From: CAIMZW01 sp037130455
GTDB lineage: Bacteria; Actinomycetota; Actinomycetes; Nanopelagicales; Nanopelagicaceae
Assembly: GCA_037130455.1 (NCBI GenBank)
Contig: JBAXSZ010000013.1
Location: 1-33,234 of the forward strand
Direction of reading: 5' to 3'
DNA length: 33,234 bases
Part shown: one piece after another, positions 22,914 through 31,497 of the stretch
How the letters are laid out: the number at the start of each line of letters is the position of its first letter
How positions within the stretch are numbered: position 1 is the stretch's first letter
Notes under the pieces: generated by a model
Database searches by the model: none
Told to the model about the DNA's origin: nothing
Seen by the model: the letters and a program-made list of their open reading frames with translations, nothing else
Position numbers and translations under genes: made by a program

Positions 22914-24962
22914 ATGTCCCAATCGCTGCCCTATCCCAGCGCGCCCGCTCAATCCGAGAGTCGAAGCGTTCTTGCCATCCCGGCATTTCGAAAACTCTGG
23001 AATTCAATGGCCTTCTCCTCTTTTGGCGACTGGTTGGGACTTTTGGCAACCACGGCGCTGGCCCAAGAACTTTCAGGTGGGGATTACACCAAAGCTAACT
23101 TTGCAATCGCCGGCGTATTCATCGTTCGACTCCTCCCAGCAGTTATTTTGGGTCCACTAGCTGGAGTAATTGCTGACCGCTTCGATCGACGGAGATTGAT
23201 GGTCGTCTGCGACCTGCTTCGTTTTGCCTTGTATTTATCTATCCCCTTGGTGGGAAATTATTTTTGGTTGTACACGGCGACAGTTCTTGTGGAATCAGTA
23301 ACTCTTTTTTGGTCCCCGGCAAAGGAAGCAACTGTCCCCAATTTAGTTCCCAAAAGTAAGTTGGAGAGCGCAAATCAGGTCACGCTTCTTGCCTCTTATG
23401 GAACGGCGCCTCTGGCGGCACTCACATTCACCATTCTCGCTCTTTTTTCCCATGGGTTAACAAATTTATTACCAACCCAGTACGCCTCATCGGCAGATCT
23501 GGCGCTCTATATTGATGCCGCCTCATTTCTTTACACTGCTTACATTGTTTATAAGCTCAAAGAAATTCCAAAAGGTCCAGCAACTAAAGGCGCTGCCAAT
23601 GAAAATATCGGCAAGGCGCTGGTCGAAGGATTTAAATTTGTTAATGATTCAAAAGTAATTCGTGGGCTTATTTTCGGAATGCTCGGAGCCTTTTTTGCGG
23701 CGGGCGCGGTAATTGGTTTAGCTAGAACATTTGTAGGCGATCTCAACGCTGGAGATGCTGCATACGGAATTCTTTTCGCCTCAGTTTTTACCGGACTGGC
23801 ATTGGGAATTTCGCTAGGTCCAAAGATATTTAGCCAGTTCTCACGAAGAAGGCTTTTTGGTGCTGCATTAACTATTTCTTCAACATTCCTGCTCTTACTC
23901 GCGCTAATTTCTAACCTGGTATTAGCAATTGGTGTAACCATAATTCTTGGCGCATTCGCCGGAGTTTCTTGGGTTACTGGGTTCACCATGCTGGGCTTGG
24001 AAGTGGAAGATGAAGTTAGAGGCAGAACTTTTGCCTTCGTTCAATCCTTGATTCGAATTTCATTAGTTCTCGTCTTAGCCATCGCTCCAGTAATCGCCGC
24101 GGCAATAGGCAGGCACACCTACAAAATTAACAACACCGTTTTTACTTACAACGGCGCCGCATTTACCATGTTTTTCGCGGGGGCTATCGGGATTCTGGTT
24201 GGAATCTTTTCCTATCGCCAGATGCGAGATCGACCCACCGTTTCTCTCTGGTCCGATGTTTTGGCTGCATTCAGAGGTGAGCTTGGCGGTATCACGGGAG
24301 CTGTGAAAACTGGGATATTCATTTCTTTCGAAGGTGGCGAAGGTTCAGGTAAATCAACCCAGACTCAGTTACTCAAGGAATATTTAGAGTCTCTGGGGGA
24401 AACAGTCGTATTAACCCGCGAACCCGGCGGCACTCCCTTGGGTGTTAAATTGCGTGAGATCTTGTTGGATAACCAGACAGGTGATATCTCTCCGCGCGCT
24501 GAAGCGTTGATGTATGCAGCTGATCGAGCCCACCATGTCTATTCCGTTATTAAGCCGGCACTTGACCGTGGTGATGTAGTAATCACGGATCGGTATTTAG
24601 ATTCATCCATTGCATACCAAGGTGCTGGGCGAGTCCTGCAACCTGCCGAAGTTGCCAGAATTTCTCGTTGGGCCACGGAGACACTCACTCCAACTTTGAC
24701 CGTCATTATGGATCTTCCAGCCGAAATCGGTTTATCTCGACTACAGTCACAGGACCGATTGGAGAGCGAACCGTTAGCCTTCCACGAAAGAGTACGGCAA
24801 GAGTTTTTGAATCTAGCCAATGTGGATCCAGAACGTTATTTTGTGGTTAATGCAACTCAAAGCCGCGAACAAATTCACACTCAAATTACTGAACGAATTT
24901 CTCAACTTCCCCTCTTGAAGATTAATGCAACAGCAAAGTCCAAGAAGAACAAAGTGCATTGA
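22914..24962 (+). CDS. tmk: MFS transporter-thymidylate kinase fusion protein
   Basis: The protein has 682 residues. Residues 1 to about 450 form an MFS permease of the DHA3 type, with roughly twelve membrane segments and the loop DRFDRRRLM after the second helix. From about residue 467 a complete thymidylate kinase follows: the P-loop FEGGEGSGKST, LTREPGGTPLG, the DR motif in ITDRYLDSSIAYQGAGR, and the lid region RLQSQDRLESE. The kinase part has the usual ~215 residues and all key motifs, so it should phosphorylate dTMP to dTDP. Fusion of this kinase to an MFS domain is widespread in actinobacteria; the transported substrate is unknown. There is no stop or frameshift at the junction (about 24300). 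Its TGA overlaps the holB ATG. Confidence 0.95.
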   Translation: MSQSLPYPSAPAQSESRSVLAIPAFRKLWNSMAFSSFGDWLGLLATTALAQELSGGDYTKANFAIAGVFIVRLLPAVILGPLAGVIADRFDRRRLMVVCDLLRFALYLSIPLVGNYFWLYTATVLVESVTLFWSPAKEATVPNLVPKSKLESANQVTLLASYGTAPLAALTFTILALFSHGLTNLLPTQYASSADLALYIDAASFLYTAYIVYKLKEIPKGPATKGAANENIGKALVEGFKFVNDSKVIRGLIFGMLGAFFAAGAVIGLARTFVGDLNAGDAAYGILFASVFTGLALGISLGPKIFSQFSRRRLFGAALTISSTFLLLLALISNLVLAIGVTIILGAFAGVSWVTGFTMLGLEVEDEVRGRTFAFVQSLIRISLVLVLAIAPVIAAAIGRHTYKINNTVFTYNGAAFTMFFAGAIGILVGIFSYRQMRDRPTVSLWSDVLAAFRGELGGITGAVKTGIFISFEGGEGSGKSTQTQLLKEYLESLGETVVLTREPGGTPLGVKLREILLDNQTGDISPRAEALMYAADRAHHVYSVIKPALDRGDVVITDRYLDSSIAYQGAGRVLQPAEVARISRWATETLTPTLTVIMDLPAEIGLSRLQSQDRLESEPLAFHERVRQEFLNLANVDPERYFVVNATQSREQIHTQITERISQLPLLKINATAKSKKNKVH

Positions 24963-26116
24963 TGTATGAAGTATTCAATAATCTAATCGATCAAGATTCG
25001 GTTGTGGAAGTTTTACAAGAGGCAATCGATTCATCTAAGAATGATCTCGATGATTCGCAAGGGATGACACACGCCTGGCTTTTTACTGGCCCACCTGGCT
25101 CCGGACGTTCCACTGCAGCACTTTCATTTGCGGCCGCTTTAGTCTGCCCGAACAGTGGTTGCGACTCTTGTAATCACTGCCGTACCGCTTTAGCGGGAAG
25201 TCACGCCGACGTAGAGTTGGTGCGTAGTGAAGGTCTAACTATAAAGATCGATGAGGTTCGGGAATTAATCACCCGAGCAAGTTGGTCCCCTTCGGTCTCA
25301 AATTATCGTGTCGTGGTGATTGAGGATGCAGACCGCTTAACCGAATCTGCTGGAAATGCACTGCTGAAAGCGATCGAAGAACCAGGTCTTCGAACCGTTT
25401 GGTTACTGTGCGCTCCAACTCTGAGTGACGTGTTACCCACCATTCGCTCTCGAACTAGAAATCTCACCCTTCGCACCCCATCAACAAAAGCAGTTTCGGT
25501 CTTGTTGCAGCGCGCCGATATCCCGGCCGAATTAGCAGATTTTTCAGCCAGAGCTTCACAGGGTCATATTGGTCGAGCTCGAAGGCTGGCCCTGGATGAA
25601 GGCGCCCGAAACCGCCGAACCGCCATCTTGAAACTTCCCACCGCAATCACCGACATTGCCTCTGCATTTAAAGCCGCTGCACTTTTGGTGGATGCGGCTA
25701 AGAAAGAAGCAGAAATCGAATCCGACCGCCGCGACGATAAAGAGATTCACGATCTTAAAGAGGCTTGGGGTCAGCAAGGATCGAAGCTTTCACAAGGCGG
25801 CTCGAAAGCCGTTAAAGAATTAGAGAAAGAGCAGAAATCTCGCTCGACCCGGATGGTCCGAGATTATTTGGATATAGCCCTCCTTGATATGGCCACTTTT
25901 TATCGAGATGTACTCCTGGTTCAATCTAATGCAACCGATATTGCTGACGTCATTATAAATATGGATTTGGAATATGAGATTATGAAAATGTCCGCTATTA
26001 CATCATCGGAACAAACGCTTCGTAAAATGGATGCAATTATGCGAACTCGCGTGAATCTTTCTCATAATGCCAATCCACTGATTGCAGTAGAAGCGCTAAT
26101 GGTGCAACTTCGATGA
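24962..26116 (+). CDS. holB: DNA polymerase III delta' subunit
   Basis: The protein has 384 residues from ATG 24962, which overlaps the tmk stop (TGATG). A TTG one codon earlier is possible. The Walker A motif is GPPGSGRST (about 43-51), with arginine where lysine is usual, consistent with an inactive or weak ATPase, as known for delta' subunits. A four-cysteine zinc module follows (Cys62, 67, 70, 73), then VVVIEDADRLTESAGNALLKAIEEP, where the SRC arginine-finger position reads RSRTR. Delta' is a rigid part of the clamp loader that places the sliding clamp at primed sites. The C-terminal part is charged and helical. It overlaps the next gene by 4 nt (ATGA). Confidence 0.95.
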   Translation: MYEVFNNLIDQDSVVEVLQEAIDSSKNDLDDSQGMTHAWLFTGPPGSGRSTAALSFAAALVCPNSGCDSCNHCRTALAGSHADVELVRSEGLTIKIDEVRELITRASWSPSVSNYRVVVIEDADRLTESAGNALLKAIEEPGLRTVWLLCAPTLSDVLPTIRSRTRNLTLRTPSTKAVSVLLQRADIPAELADFSARASQGHIGRARRLALDEGARNRRTAILKLPTAITDIASAFKAAALLVDAAKKEAEIESDRRDDKEIHDLKEAWGQQGSKLSQGGSKAVKELEKEQKSRSTRMVRDYLDIALLDMATFYRDVLLVQSNATDIADVIINMDLEYEIMKMSAITSSEQTLRKMDAIMRTRVNLSHNANPLIAVEALMVQLR

Positions 26117-27588
26117 GGGAAAAACCCAATAAAACCACGGTATTTGGTCTACTTTTGGTAGTTGTCATGTTGGCATTTACGCTTCCTTCGGTAAAGAATG
26201 TCCTTCACAGTACGTGGACCATTAAGGATTTCCAAACTCAGAAATTGGATTGGAAAGTTTGTTACGAGACTTACAAATGTGCGGTTTTAAAAGTTCCGAT
26301 GGATTACGATCACATCGATAAGAATATTTTTCATATATTAGTTCTTAAACATGAAGCGCTTAATTCAAAGCAACGTCTTGGATCTATTGTTGTTAATCCC
26401 GGAGGTCCAGGGGGTTCTGGCACTGATTATGCCTATGCTGCCGAGTCAATTGTTTCTAATGCTATAAATCAAAAATTCGATATCGTGGGATTTGACCCCA
26501 GGGGAGTTGCTTCCTCGGATCCACTTCGTTGCTTAAATGATAAGCAAACCGATGCCTATTTAGCCGAAGATGGAAAAGCAGATACTCCGCAACAAGAAGC
26601 CGATTCCTTGAAATCCAGCAAATTCTTTGCCCAAGCATGTGCCAAAGCAGCCGGAGTCAAGCTAGGCCATTACAGCACTTTAGAATCAGCCAAAGATATG
26701 GAATTACTTCGGATCGCGTTGGGCGAGAAGAAATTAAACTTCCTTGGAAAAAGCTACGGAACTTTTCTCGGAACTTTATACGCCTCTTTGTATCCGAATT
26801 CCGTCGGCCGTTTTGTTTTAGATGGCGCGGTCGATCCAAACGTCTCGATTCGAGATCAGAACTTAGCTCAAGCTAAAGGTTTCGATTTGGCTCTTGGTGA
26901 TTTTCTTAAGTCAACTAAAAGCATTTCTCGCGATCAGGTACTGTCACTTATCAATCGAGCTGAGACCAACCCTCTTTCCAGTGCTACCAGTCGGAAAGTG
27001 ACGCCAGCGCTAATAGTGATTGGAATTGCTTCCTCGCTTTATGACAACACTGAAGGTTGGCCGCTCTTACAAAAGGCCCTTCGCCAGGCCATAGATACTG
27101 GAAACGGGCAGTTGCTTTTGGACCTTTCGGATCAATATACAAATAGAGATAAGAATGGTCATTATTCAGATAATCAGAATGACATCGCCCTGGTTGTCAG
27201 TTGTCTCGACTGGAACGAATCACGATCTTTGGCTCAAATGAAACTAGACCGAGAGATTTTTGCCAAGGCGGCACCTGTTTTCGGCCCATTTTTGACCTTT
27301 TCAGGGCTCTCCTGCCACTACTGGAGTGCGCCGCCAGTAGTTCCACCAGTTTTACTTCGAGATTTAAAAACACCGCCTATTTTGGTAATTGGCGTCACTG
27401 GCGACCCGGCAACCCCTTATGCCTGGGCCGTGGCGCTACATAAAGATTTTCCAGAGTCGGTTTTCTTGACCTTCGTCGGCGAAGGCCATACTGGTCATAA
27501 CCGTGGAAGCGCCTGTATCGACGCAGCGGTAGACCGATATTTCTTGACTGGCCAAGCGCCGGCTCATTCGCTTCGATGCGTGGCTTAG
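26113..27588 (+). CDS. Exported alpha/beta hydrolase, tripeptidyl-aminopeptidase (S33/TAP) type
   Basis: The protein has 491 residues. A charged N-terminus and hydrophobic segment (FGLLLVVVMLAFTLPSV, 11-27) form a signal peptide or membrane anchor, with no lipobox. NPGGPGGSG (about 95-103) supplies the oxyanion region. The nucleophile is Ser214 in GKSYGTFLG, the acid is in VTGDPATPY and the histidine is in GEGHTGH. The cysteines at 50 and 56 and several near the C-terminus could form disulfides outside the cell. Relatives (SlpD/SlpE, TAP) remove tripeptides or short peptides from protein N-termini. Its position directly after tmk-holB, overlapping by 4 nt, is seen in other actinobacteria. Substrate specificity is not predictable. 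Confidence 0.92.
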   Translation: MREKPNKTTVFGLLLVVVMLAFTLPSVKNVLHSTWTIKDFQTQKLDWKVCYETYKCAVLKVPMDYDHIDKNIFHILVLKHEALNSKQRLGSIVVNPGGPGGSGTDYAYAAESIVSNAINQKFDIVGFDPRGVASSDPLRCLNDKQTDAYLAEDGKADTPQQEADSLKSSKFFAQACAKAAGVKLGHYSTLESAKDMELLRIALGEKKLNFLGKSYGTFLGTLYASLYPNSVGRFVLDGAVDPNVSIRDQNLAQAKGFDLALGDFLKSTKSISRDQVLSLINRAETNPLSSATSRKVTPALIVIGIASSLYDNTEGWPLLQKALRQAIDTGNGQLLLDLSDQYTNRDKNGHYSDNQNDIALVVSCLDWNESRSLAQMKLDREIFAKAAPVFGPFLTFSGLSCHYWSAPPVVPPVLLRDLKTPPILVIGVTGDPATPYAWAVALHKDFPESVFLTFVGEGHTGHNRGSACIDAAVDRYFLTGQAPAHSLRCVA

Positions 27589-27637
27589 CCCCAAAAGTTG
27601 GTAAAAAGCACTCCTCTGGATAGGGCAAGATTTACAC

Positions 27638-28282
27638 ATGCGCCTCGATCATGTCTCATACGTTGCCTCCCATGACCAGCTCGTTGACGTAGTTCAACGC
27701 CTAGGTTCTCGACTGGGATCAGCATTTGTGGATGGCGGAATTCATCCGCGATTTGGCACTCGCAACTTCACAATTCCCCTGGTGAATGGTCACTATCTAG
27801 AAGTGGTCTGCCCGTTGAATCATCCAGCCTCGGACCAAACTCCTTTTGGTCAAGCGGTCACTAAGCGAGCAAATGAAGGTGGCGGTTGGCTTACTTGGGT
27901 GATTTCAACCGATGATATTTCACCCATCGTTTCCAGACTAGGCCGCGAAGCCGTTCCTGGCCACAGAATGCGCCCTGACGGCACTGATCTTCATTGGAAG
28001 CAAATTGGAGTTCTTGCAACAATTTACGATGCCCAACTTCCCTTCTTCATCGAATGGAGTTCAGCAGATCATCCATCAGCCGACGGCAAAGCAGTTGCAG
28101 AAATTGTAAAGATTCAAATTGCTGGAGATCTCAACACTATAGAAGCTTGGCTCGGCACCGACATTAAAGCCGCACTAGGTGATGTCGAAGTTGAATGGCT
28201 TGATGTAGAAGCAAATGACGGCTTTACTGGAGTTGTTGCTATCGATTTCAAAACTCCAAATGGAATAGTTCGACTAGATTAG
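27638..28282 (+). CDS. Glyoxalase-like (VOC fold) protein
   Basis: The protein has 214 residues. It begins MRLDHVSYVA and continues with GTRNFTIPLVNGHYLEVVCPL and AQLPFFIEWSS, the signature of the glyoxalase-like domain family in which an N-terminal VOC module carries His5 and Glu residues that could bind a metal. The function of this family is not established; members are often annotated simply as VOC proteins. The gene is separated from the hydrolase by 49 bp and precedes tRNA-Thr. No strong ribosome-binding site is visible; TAGGGC at 27621 and AAGATT at 27627 are weak promoter-like boxes. Confidence 0.8.
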   Translation: MRLDHVSYVASHDQLVDVVQRLGSRLGSAFVDGGIHPRFGTRNFTIPLVNGHYLEVVCPLNHPASDQTPFGQAVTKRANEGGGWLTWVISTDDISPIVSRLGREAVPGHRMRPDGTDLHWKQIGVLATIYDAQLPFFIEWSSADHPSADGKAVAEIVKIQIAGDLNTIEAWLGTDIKAALGDVEVEWLDVEANDGFTGVVAIDFKTPNGIVRLD

Positions 28283-28296
28283 TTTTTATTACCTTC

Positions 28297-28369
28297 GCCG
28301 CCTTAGCTCAGTCGGTAGAGCGACGCTCTCGTAAAGCGTAGGTCGTGAGTTCGACTCTCACAGGTGGCT
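28297..28369 (+). tRNA. tRNA-Thr (anticodon CGU)
   Basis: A cloverleaf of 73 nt. The acceptor stem GCCGCCU pairs with AGGUGGC with one G-U pair, the D arm contains AGCUCAGUCGGUAGAGC, and the anticodon stem ACGCU/AGCGU encloses CUCGUAA, giving anticodon CGU for ACG codons. The T arm is GUGAG-UUCGACU-CUCAC. CCA is not encoded. It lies between the glyoxalase-like gene and murT. Confidence 0.95.
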
Positions 28370-28412
28370 CGAACATAAGTGTCATTATCAGGGATCCTGT
28401 GATTGGAATTTA

Positions 28413-29540
28413 ATGCCAAATAGAGGGCTAAAACGTGCGGTTCTCATCGCATTACTCTCGGCCTGGGCGTCCAAGACCTTTGCTAAAAAATCAGGGGAAA
28501 CTATTTCAGGAAGAGTTCTTCTTTTCTTGCGGCCCGGCGCAATTTCCGAACTTTCCCAAGGCCGAAAAGTTCTCTTAGTGAGCGGAACAAATGGGAAAAC
28601 CAGTACTACCCGTTTTCTCGTAAGAATCATTGAGCAGTTAGGTGCCGTCACTACTAGTCCGTCCGGGTCTAATCTTTCGTGGGGTGTGGCGGGCTCACTG
28701 CTGAAGCGAGCCAGTTTTGCAGTTCTTGAGGTAGATGAATTGCATTTAGCAAATGTCATCACGCAGACTCAGCCAGAAGTGGTTTTACTTCTTAACCTAA
28801 CTCGAGATCAATTGCACCGAATGCACGAAGTAAAACGCGTCGCAGATAGATGGCGCGAAATCGCTGAAAGATCACCGAATACAACTTTTGTCGTAGATAT
28901 TGATGACCCATTTGTAAATTACGCGACTCAGAATGCTGCAAAAGTTTTTCGTATTTCATTCGGAGGAAGATCTCATCCAGATGGCGCGGTTTGCCCCAAC
29001 TGCGGCGGTTACATGAAGTGGAGTTCGGGGTTATACGAATGCTCATGCGGCCTATCCAATAAGTCATATGAAAAACTTCTTGTTGCTGCAAGTGCACCAG
29101 AGCGAAATTCCATTCTGGCAAATATCGCTGGCTCTTTGATCGGCGCGCCGTGGCTTGAAGTTTCGCCATCGGAACTTGAACGGACAATCAATATCAAATC
29201 TGGTGGGGTTACCGCCACTATCCGGCTCACAAAAAATCCTGCATCTTGGACCGAAGCGCTAACAGGAATTAATTCACATCAAGTGATTTTGATTTTGAAT
29301 GCGCGGGAAGTCGACGGCATAGATACTTCATGGCTCTACGATGTTGACTTTCAAATTTTGCAAGGTCGTAAAGTTGTTGTCACTGGCGAACGCGCATTAG
29401 ACATGCAATATCGATTACACGTCCAAGGCATCGAATCAATTGCCGTCGAGAACTTCACAACTGCTATCACCCAATTTTCTTCGGGAGAACATGTTCAGGT
29501 TCTTTCGGCCTACACGGCCTTTTTTGAATTGAGCCGATAG
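28413..29540 (+). CDS. murT: Lipid II isoglutaminyl synthase, Mur-ligase subunit
   Basis: The protein has 375 residues. The Mur ligase P-loop is SGTNGKTSTTR (about 57-67). LLLNLTRDQLHRMHEV is the central-domain motif, and a four-cysteine zinc ribbon inserted in the middle (Cys194, 197, 210, 212; CPNCGGYM and ECSCG) is a hallmark of MurT. The C-terminal domain contains NPASWTEALTG and ILILNAREVDGIDTSWLYD. With GatD it amidates the D-glutamate of lipid II to D-isoglutamine, using ammonia from glutamine and ATP; this step affects peptidoglycan cross-linking. It is slightly shorter than S. aureus MurT. gatD follows after 2 nt, as expected for a two-subunit enzyme. Confidence 0.95.
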   Translation: MPNRGLKRAVLIALLSAWASKTFAKKSGETISGRVLLFLRPGAISELSQGRKVLLVSGTNGKTSTTRFLVRIIEQLGAVTTSPSGSNLSWGVAGSLLKRASFAVLEVDELHLANVITQTQPEVVLLLNLTRDQLHRMHEVKRVADRWREIAERSPNTTFVVDIDDPFVNYATQNAAKVFRISFGGRSHPDGAVCPNCGGYMKWSSGLYECSCGLSNKSYEKLLVAASAPERNSILANIAGSLIGAPWLEVSPSELERTINIKSGGVTATIRLTKNPASWTEALTGINSHQVILILNAREVDGIDTSWLYDVDFQILQGRKVVVTGERALDMQYRLHVQGIESIAVENFTTAITQFSSGEHVQVLSAYTAFFELSR

Positions 29541-29542
29541 CC

Positions 29543-30235
29543 ATGCTTACAATCGTCCGCATTCATAATGAACTTCTTGGGACCTATGGCGACCGGGGCA
29601 ATGCCGATGTGCTGGCATTTAGAGCACATCTCAACGGAATCGCTGCCGAAGTCGTTGATATTTCCTATTTAGAGATCCTTCCCAAGAGTGCTGATATTTA
29701 TCTCATGGGTGGCGCCGAAGATGCTGCGCAAGCTTTGAGCCTGACCGCCTTAGAAAAAGGAGGAGCCTTAGCCAGCGCGATTTCTCAAGGCGCCACTCTT
29801 TTAGCCATCTGTGCCGGATTTCAAATAGTTGGTGAGAGTTTTACCGATGGGCAGGGTCAAGAAATATCAGGTTTAGGTTTGTTGAACGTCCGTACCTCTC
29901 CAGGTGAAAAGCGTTTTGTCGGAGATATAAAGGTCAAAGCCTCATTCCTAGATTGTGAATTTACCGGTTTTGAAAATCATGGCGGCCGCACTGTTTTGGG
30001 CGAAGGAGTACAGCCATTTGGACATGTACTTGTCGGTCATGGAAACGGAGCCGAATCCGTGGATGGCGCAATTTCGGGAAATGTTTTTGGAACTTACCTA
30101 CATGGACCAGTCTTGGCCCGAAATCCTGAATTCGCTGATTTCCTCTTGGCAAAAACCACTGGTCAATCCACGATTAATTATGTGGATGAGCTAGCGGTTG
30201 AATACGCCCATTGGCGAAGATCGGTGACGAAATAA
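29543..30235 (+). CDS. gatD: Lipid II isoglutaminyl synthase, glutamine amidotransferase subunit
   Basis: The protein has 230 residues. It is a class I (CobB/CobQ-like) glutamine amidotransferase with nucleophile Cys90 in LLAICAGFQIVG and His187 in FGTYLHGPVLARNPEFAD. The N-terminal LLGTYGDRGNADVLAFRA is characteristic of GatD. It supplies ammonia to MurT for amidation of lipid II. Position, size and motifs all agree with a MurT/GatD pair. It starts 2 nt after murT and ends 1 nt before the LysE-type gene. Confidence 0.95.
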   Translation: MLTIVRIHNELLGTYGDRGNADVLAFRAHLNGIAAEVVDISYLEILPKSADIYLMGGAEDAAQALSLTALEKGGALASAISQGATLLAICAGFQIVGESFTDGQGQEISGLGLLNVRTSPGEKRFVGDIKVKASFLDCEFTGFENHGGRTVLGEGVQPFGHVLVGHGNGAESVDGAISGNVFGTYLHGPVLARNPEFADFLLAKTTGQSTINYVDELAVEYAHWRRSVTK

Positions 30236-30236
30236 T

Positions 30237-30872
30237 TTGATTGAATTAATAAAAATCATTCCAGCTTTTGCACTAACAGCTCTTCTGTTGGCGATCGTTC
30301 CTGGTCAGGGAGTTGCCATGGTGCTTCGCCAGAGTTTGATCGGGGGGTCTCGCGCAGCCATTTATTCGGTCTTGGGAAATGCATCAGGACTCATTCTTTG
30401 GGGAACCCTGTCCGCAGTGGGGCTCTCGGCAGTTTTTGCTAAATCTCATTTCGCCTTTTCAATTTTGAAATATTCGGGCGTAATTTTCTTGGTTGGACTT
30501 GCCATCCAAACATTGCTGCAATTGCGCAAAGAATTCGGTAAGTTCGACATTACGGGAAGTGCGAAAATCAAATTTCTACCGGCCTATCGCCTTGGCTTGA
30601 TAACCAACTTGACCAATGTGAAGGCCGCGGTTTTTGCAGTTGCTTTTATTCCAGCCTTTGTACCCAAGAATTTTTCACTCGGGTGGGGAATTTTTATCCT
30701 TGGAATTGTTCAAGCCAGCGTTTCCACGACTTGGTATTCGTTCCTGGTCAGCGTTGTCGATCGAGCATCCACCTTCCTCTCACGTCCTAGTATTCGAAGA
30801 TTTCTCACAGGAGTTTCTGCGGCGGGAATATTGGTACTGGCTCTAGGGTTATTACTGACATCGCCCAGATAA
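30237..30872 (+). CDS. LysE/RhtB family amino-acid exporter
   Basis: The protein has 211 residues with about six membrane segments. It begins LIELIKIIPAFALTALLLAIVPGQGVAMVLRQSLIGGSRA; the PGQG motif and following helix are typical of LysE/RhtB exporters, as are GLITNLTNVKAAVFAVAFIP in the middle and the hydrophobic C-terminus. Members export lysine, threonine, homoserine or related metabolites; the substrate here is unknown. The start is TTG 30237, one base after the gatD stop, with no good ribosome-binding site, so translation probably depends on coupling. The stop codon lies inside the first unit of a 16-bp repeat. Confidence 0.88.
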   Translation: MIELIKIIPAFALTALLLAIVPGQGVAMVLRQSLIGGSRAAIYSVLGNASGLILWGTLSAVGLSAVFAKSHFAFSILKYSGVIFLVGLAIQTLLQLRKEFGKFDITGSAKIKFLPAYRLGLITNLTNVKAAVFAVAFIPAFVPKNFSLGWGIFILGIVQASVSTTWYSFLVSVVDRASTFLSRPSIRRFLTGVSAAGILVLALGLLLTSPR

Positions 30873-30909
30873 TCCATCACCCAGATAATCCATCGCACAG
30901 AAAATCAAT
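30862..30909 (+). repeat. Three tandem 16-bp units at the LysE-type gene stop
   Basis: The units are CGCCCAGATAATCCAT, CACCCAGATAATCCAT and the more diverged CGCACAGAAAATCAAT. The first contains the TAA stop of the exporter. As at hspR/pyrE, the unit is 16 bp, there are three copies, and the array starts over the stop codon of the preceding gene. The sequences of the two arrays are not related. Confidence 0.92.
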
Positions 30910-30951
30910 GGCTAGTTAAAGTAGATTAGGTCCTATCGAAGGGAAAACCCC

Positions 30952-31344
30952 GTGAAGATTTATATGATTTTGGCTGATTCAGCTCAAGAAGTAAATGGCA
31001 AACTCTACATTTTGGGTGGCGGATGGGATGTTGCTGGCTCCCCACTTCCATCAATGGCGGTCGCGGTGAAAGCAGAAATTCCATGGACCTCCACGAATAA
31101 GAAATTAAATTGGTCCCTTTCCTTGGTCAACGAGGATGGCAATCTGATCCGAGATGAAGCTGGAAATCCAATGGGAACCAATGGGCAGGTGGAAGTAGGA
31201 CGACCTTCTGGTCATCCAGAAGGTGCCCCTATCTCGTGGCCAATGGCGGTTAACATCAATAATCTCGTTTTAGCGGCGGGTAGGTATGAATGGCAACTGG
31301 AAATAGATGGATCACACGAGAGCGTTTCCTTCATTATTCGCTAG
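30952..31344 (+). CDS. Small conserved protein, DUF6941-like
   Basis: The protein has 130 residues and starts at GTG 30952 after GAAGGG. It begins MKIYMILADSAQEVNGKLYILGGGWD, the pattern of the DUF6941 family, in which the first half reads as a beta-rich domain and the C-terminal half ends LEIDGSHESVSFIIR. No signal peptide, membrane segment or catalytic motif is visible, and the role of the family is unknown. It is preceded by a promoter-like TAGATTAGGT at 30922 and by the 16-bp repeats. It stands alone between the exporter and the helicase. The family call is from memory of the N-terminal pattern and should be checked. Confidence 0.75.
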   Translation: MKIYMILADSAQEVNGKLYILGGGWDVAGSPLPSMAVAVKAEIPWTSTNKKLNWSLSLVNEDGNLIRDEAGNPMGTNGQVEVGRPSGHPEGAPISWPMAVNINNLVLAAGRYEWQLEIDGSHESVSFIIR

Positions 31345-31497
31345 TTTCTTCATTCGACTTAGCCTATTTATCACCTGAAAACAAGAGCGATTTGGGAAAA
31401 CCCCCTCCTCTCCGTTACCCTTTCTCAGTTGTTGCAACCGCAGCACTCCCCATAAGAACGCACACAGCGTTCGCTCGCGAGTCTTAGCTAATAATTT

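Noticed and set aside
27589..27637. A gene or RNA in the gap before the glyoxalase-like gene
   Set aside because: Only 49 bp, with no structure beyond weak promoter-like boxes.
28388..28405. Small inverted repeat ATCAGG...CCTG-T-GAT before murT
   Set aside because: Imperfect and short, and it could occur by chance; there is no other evidence for regulation.
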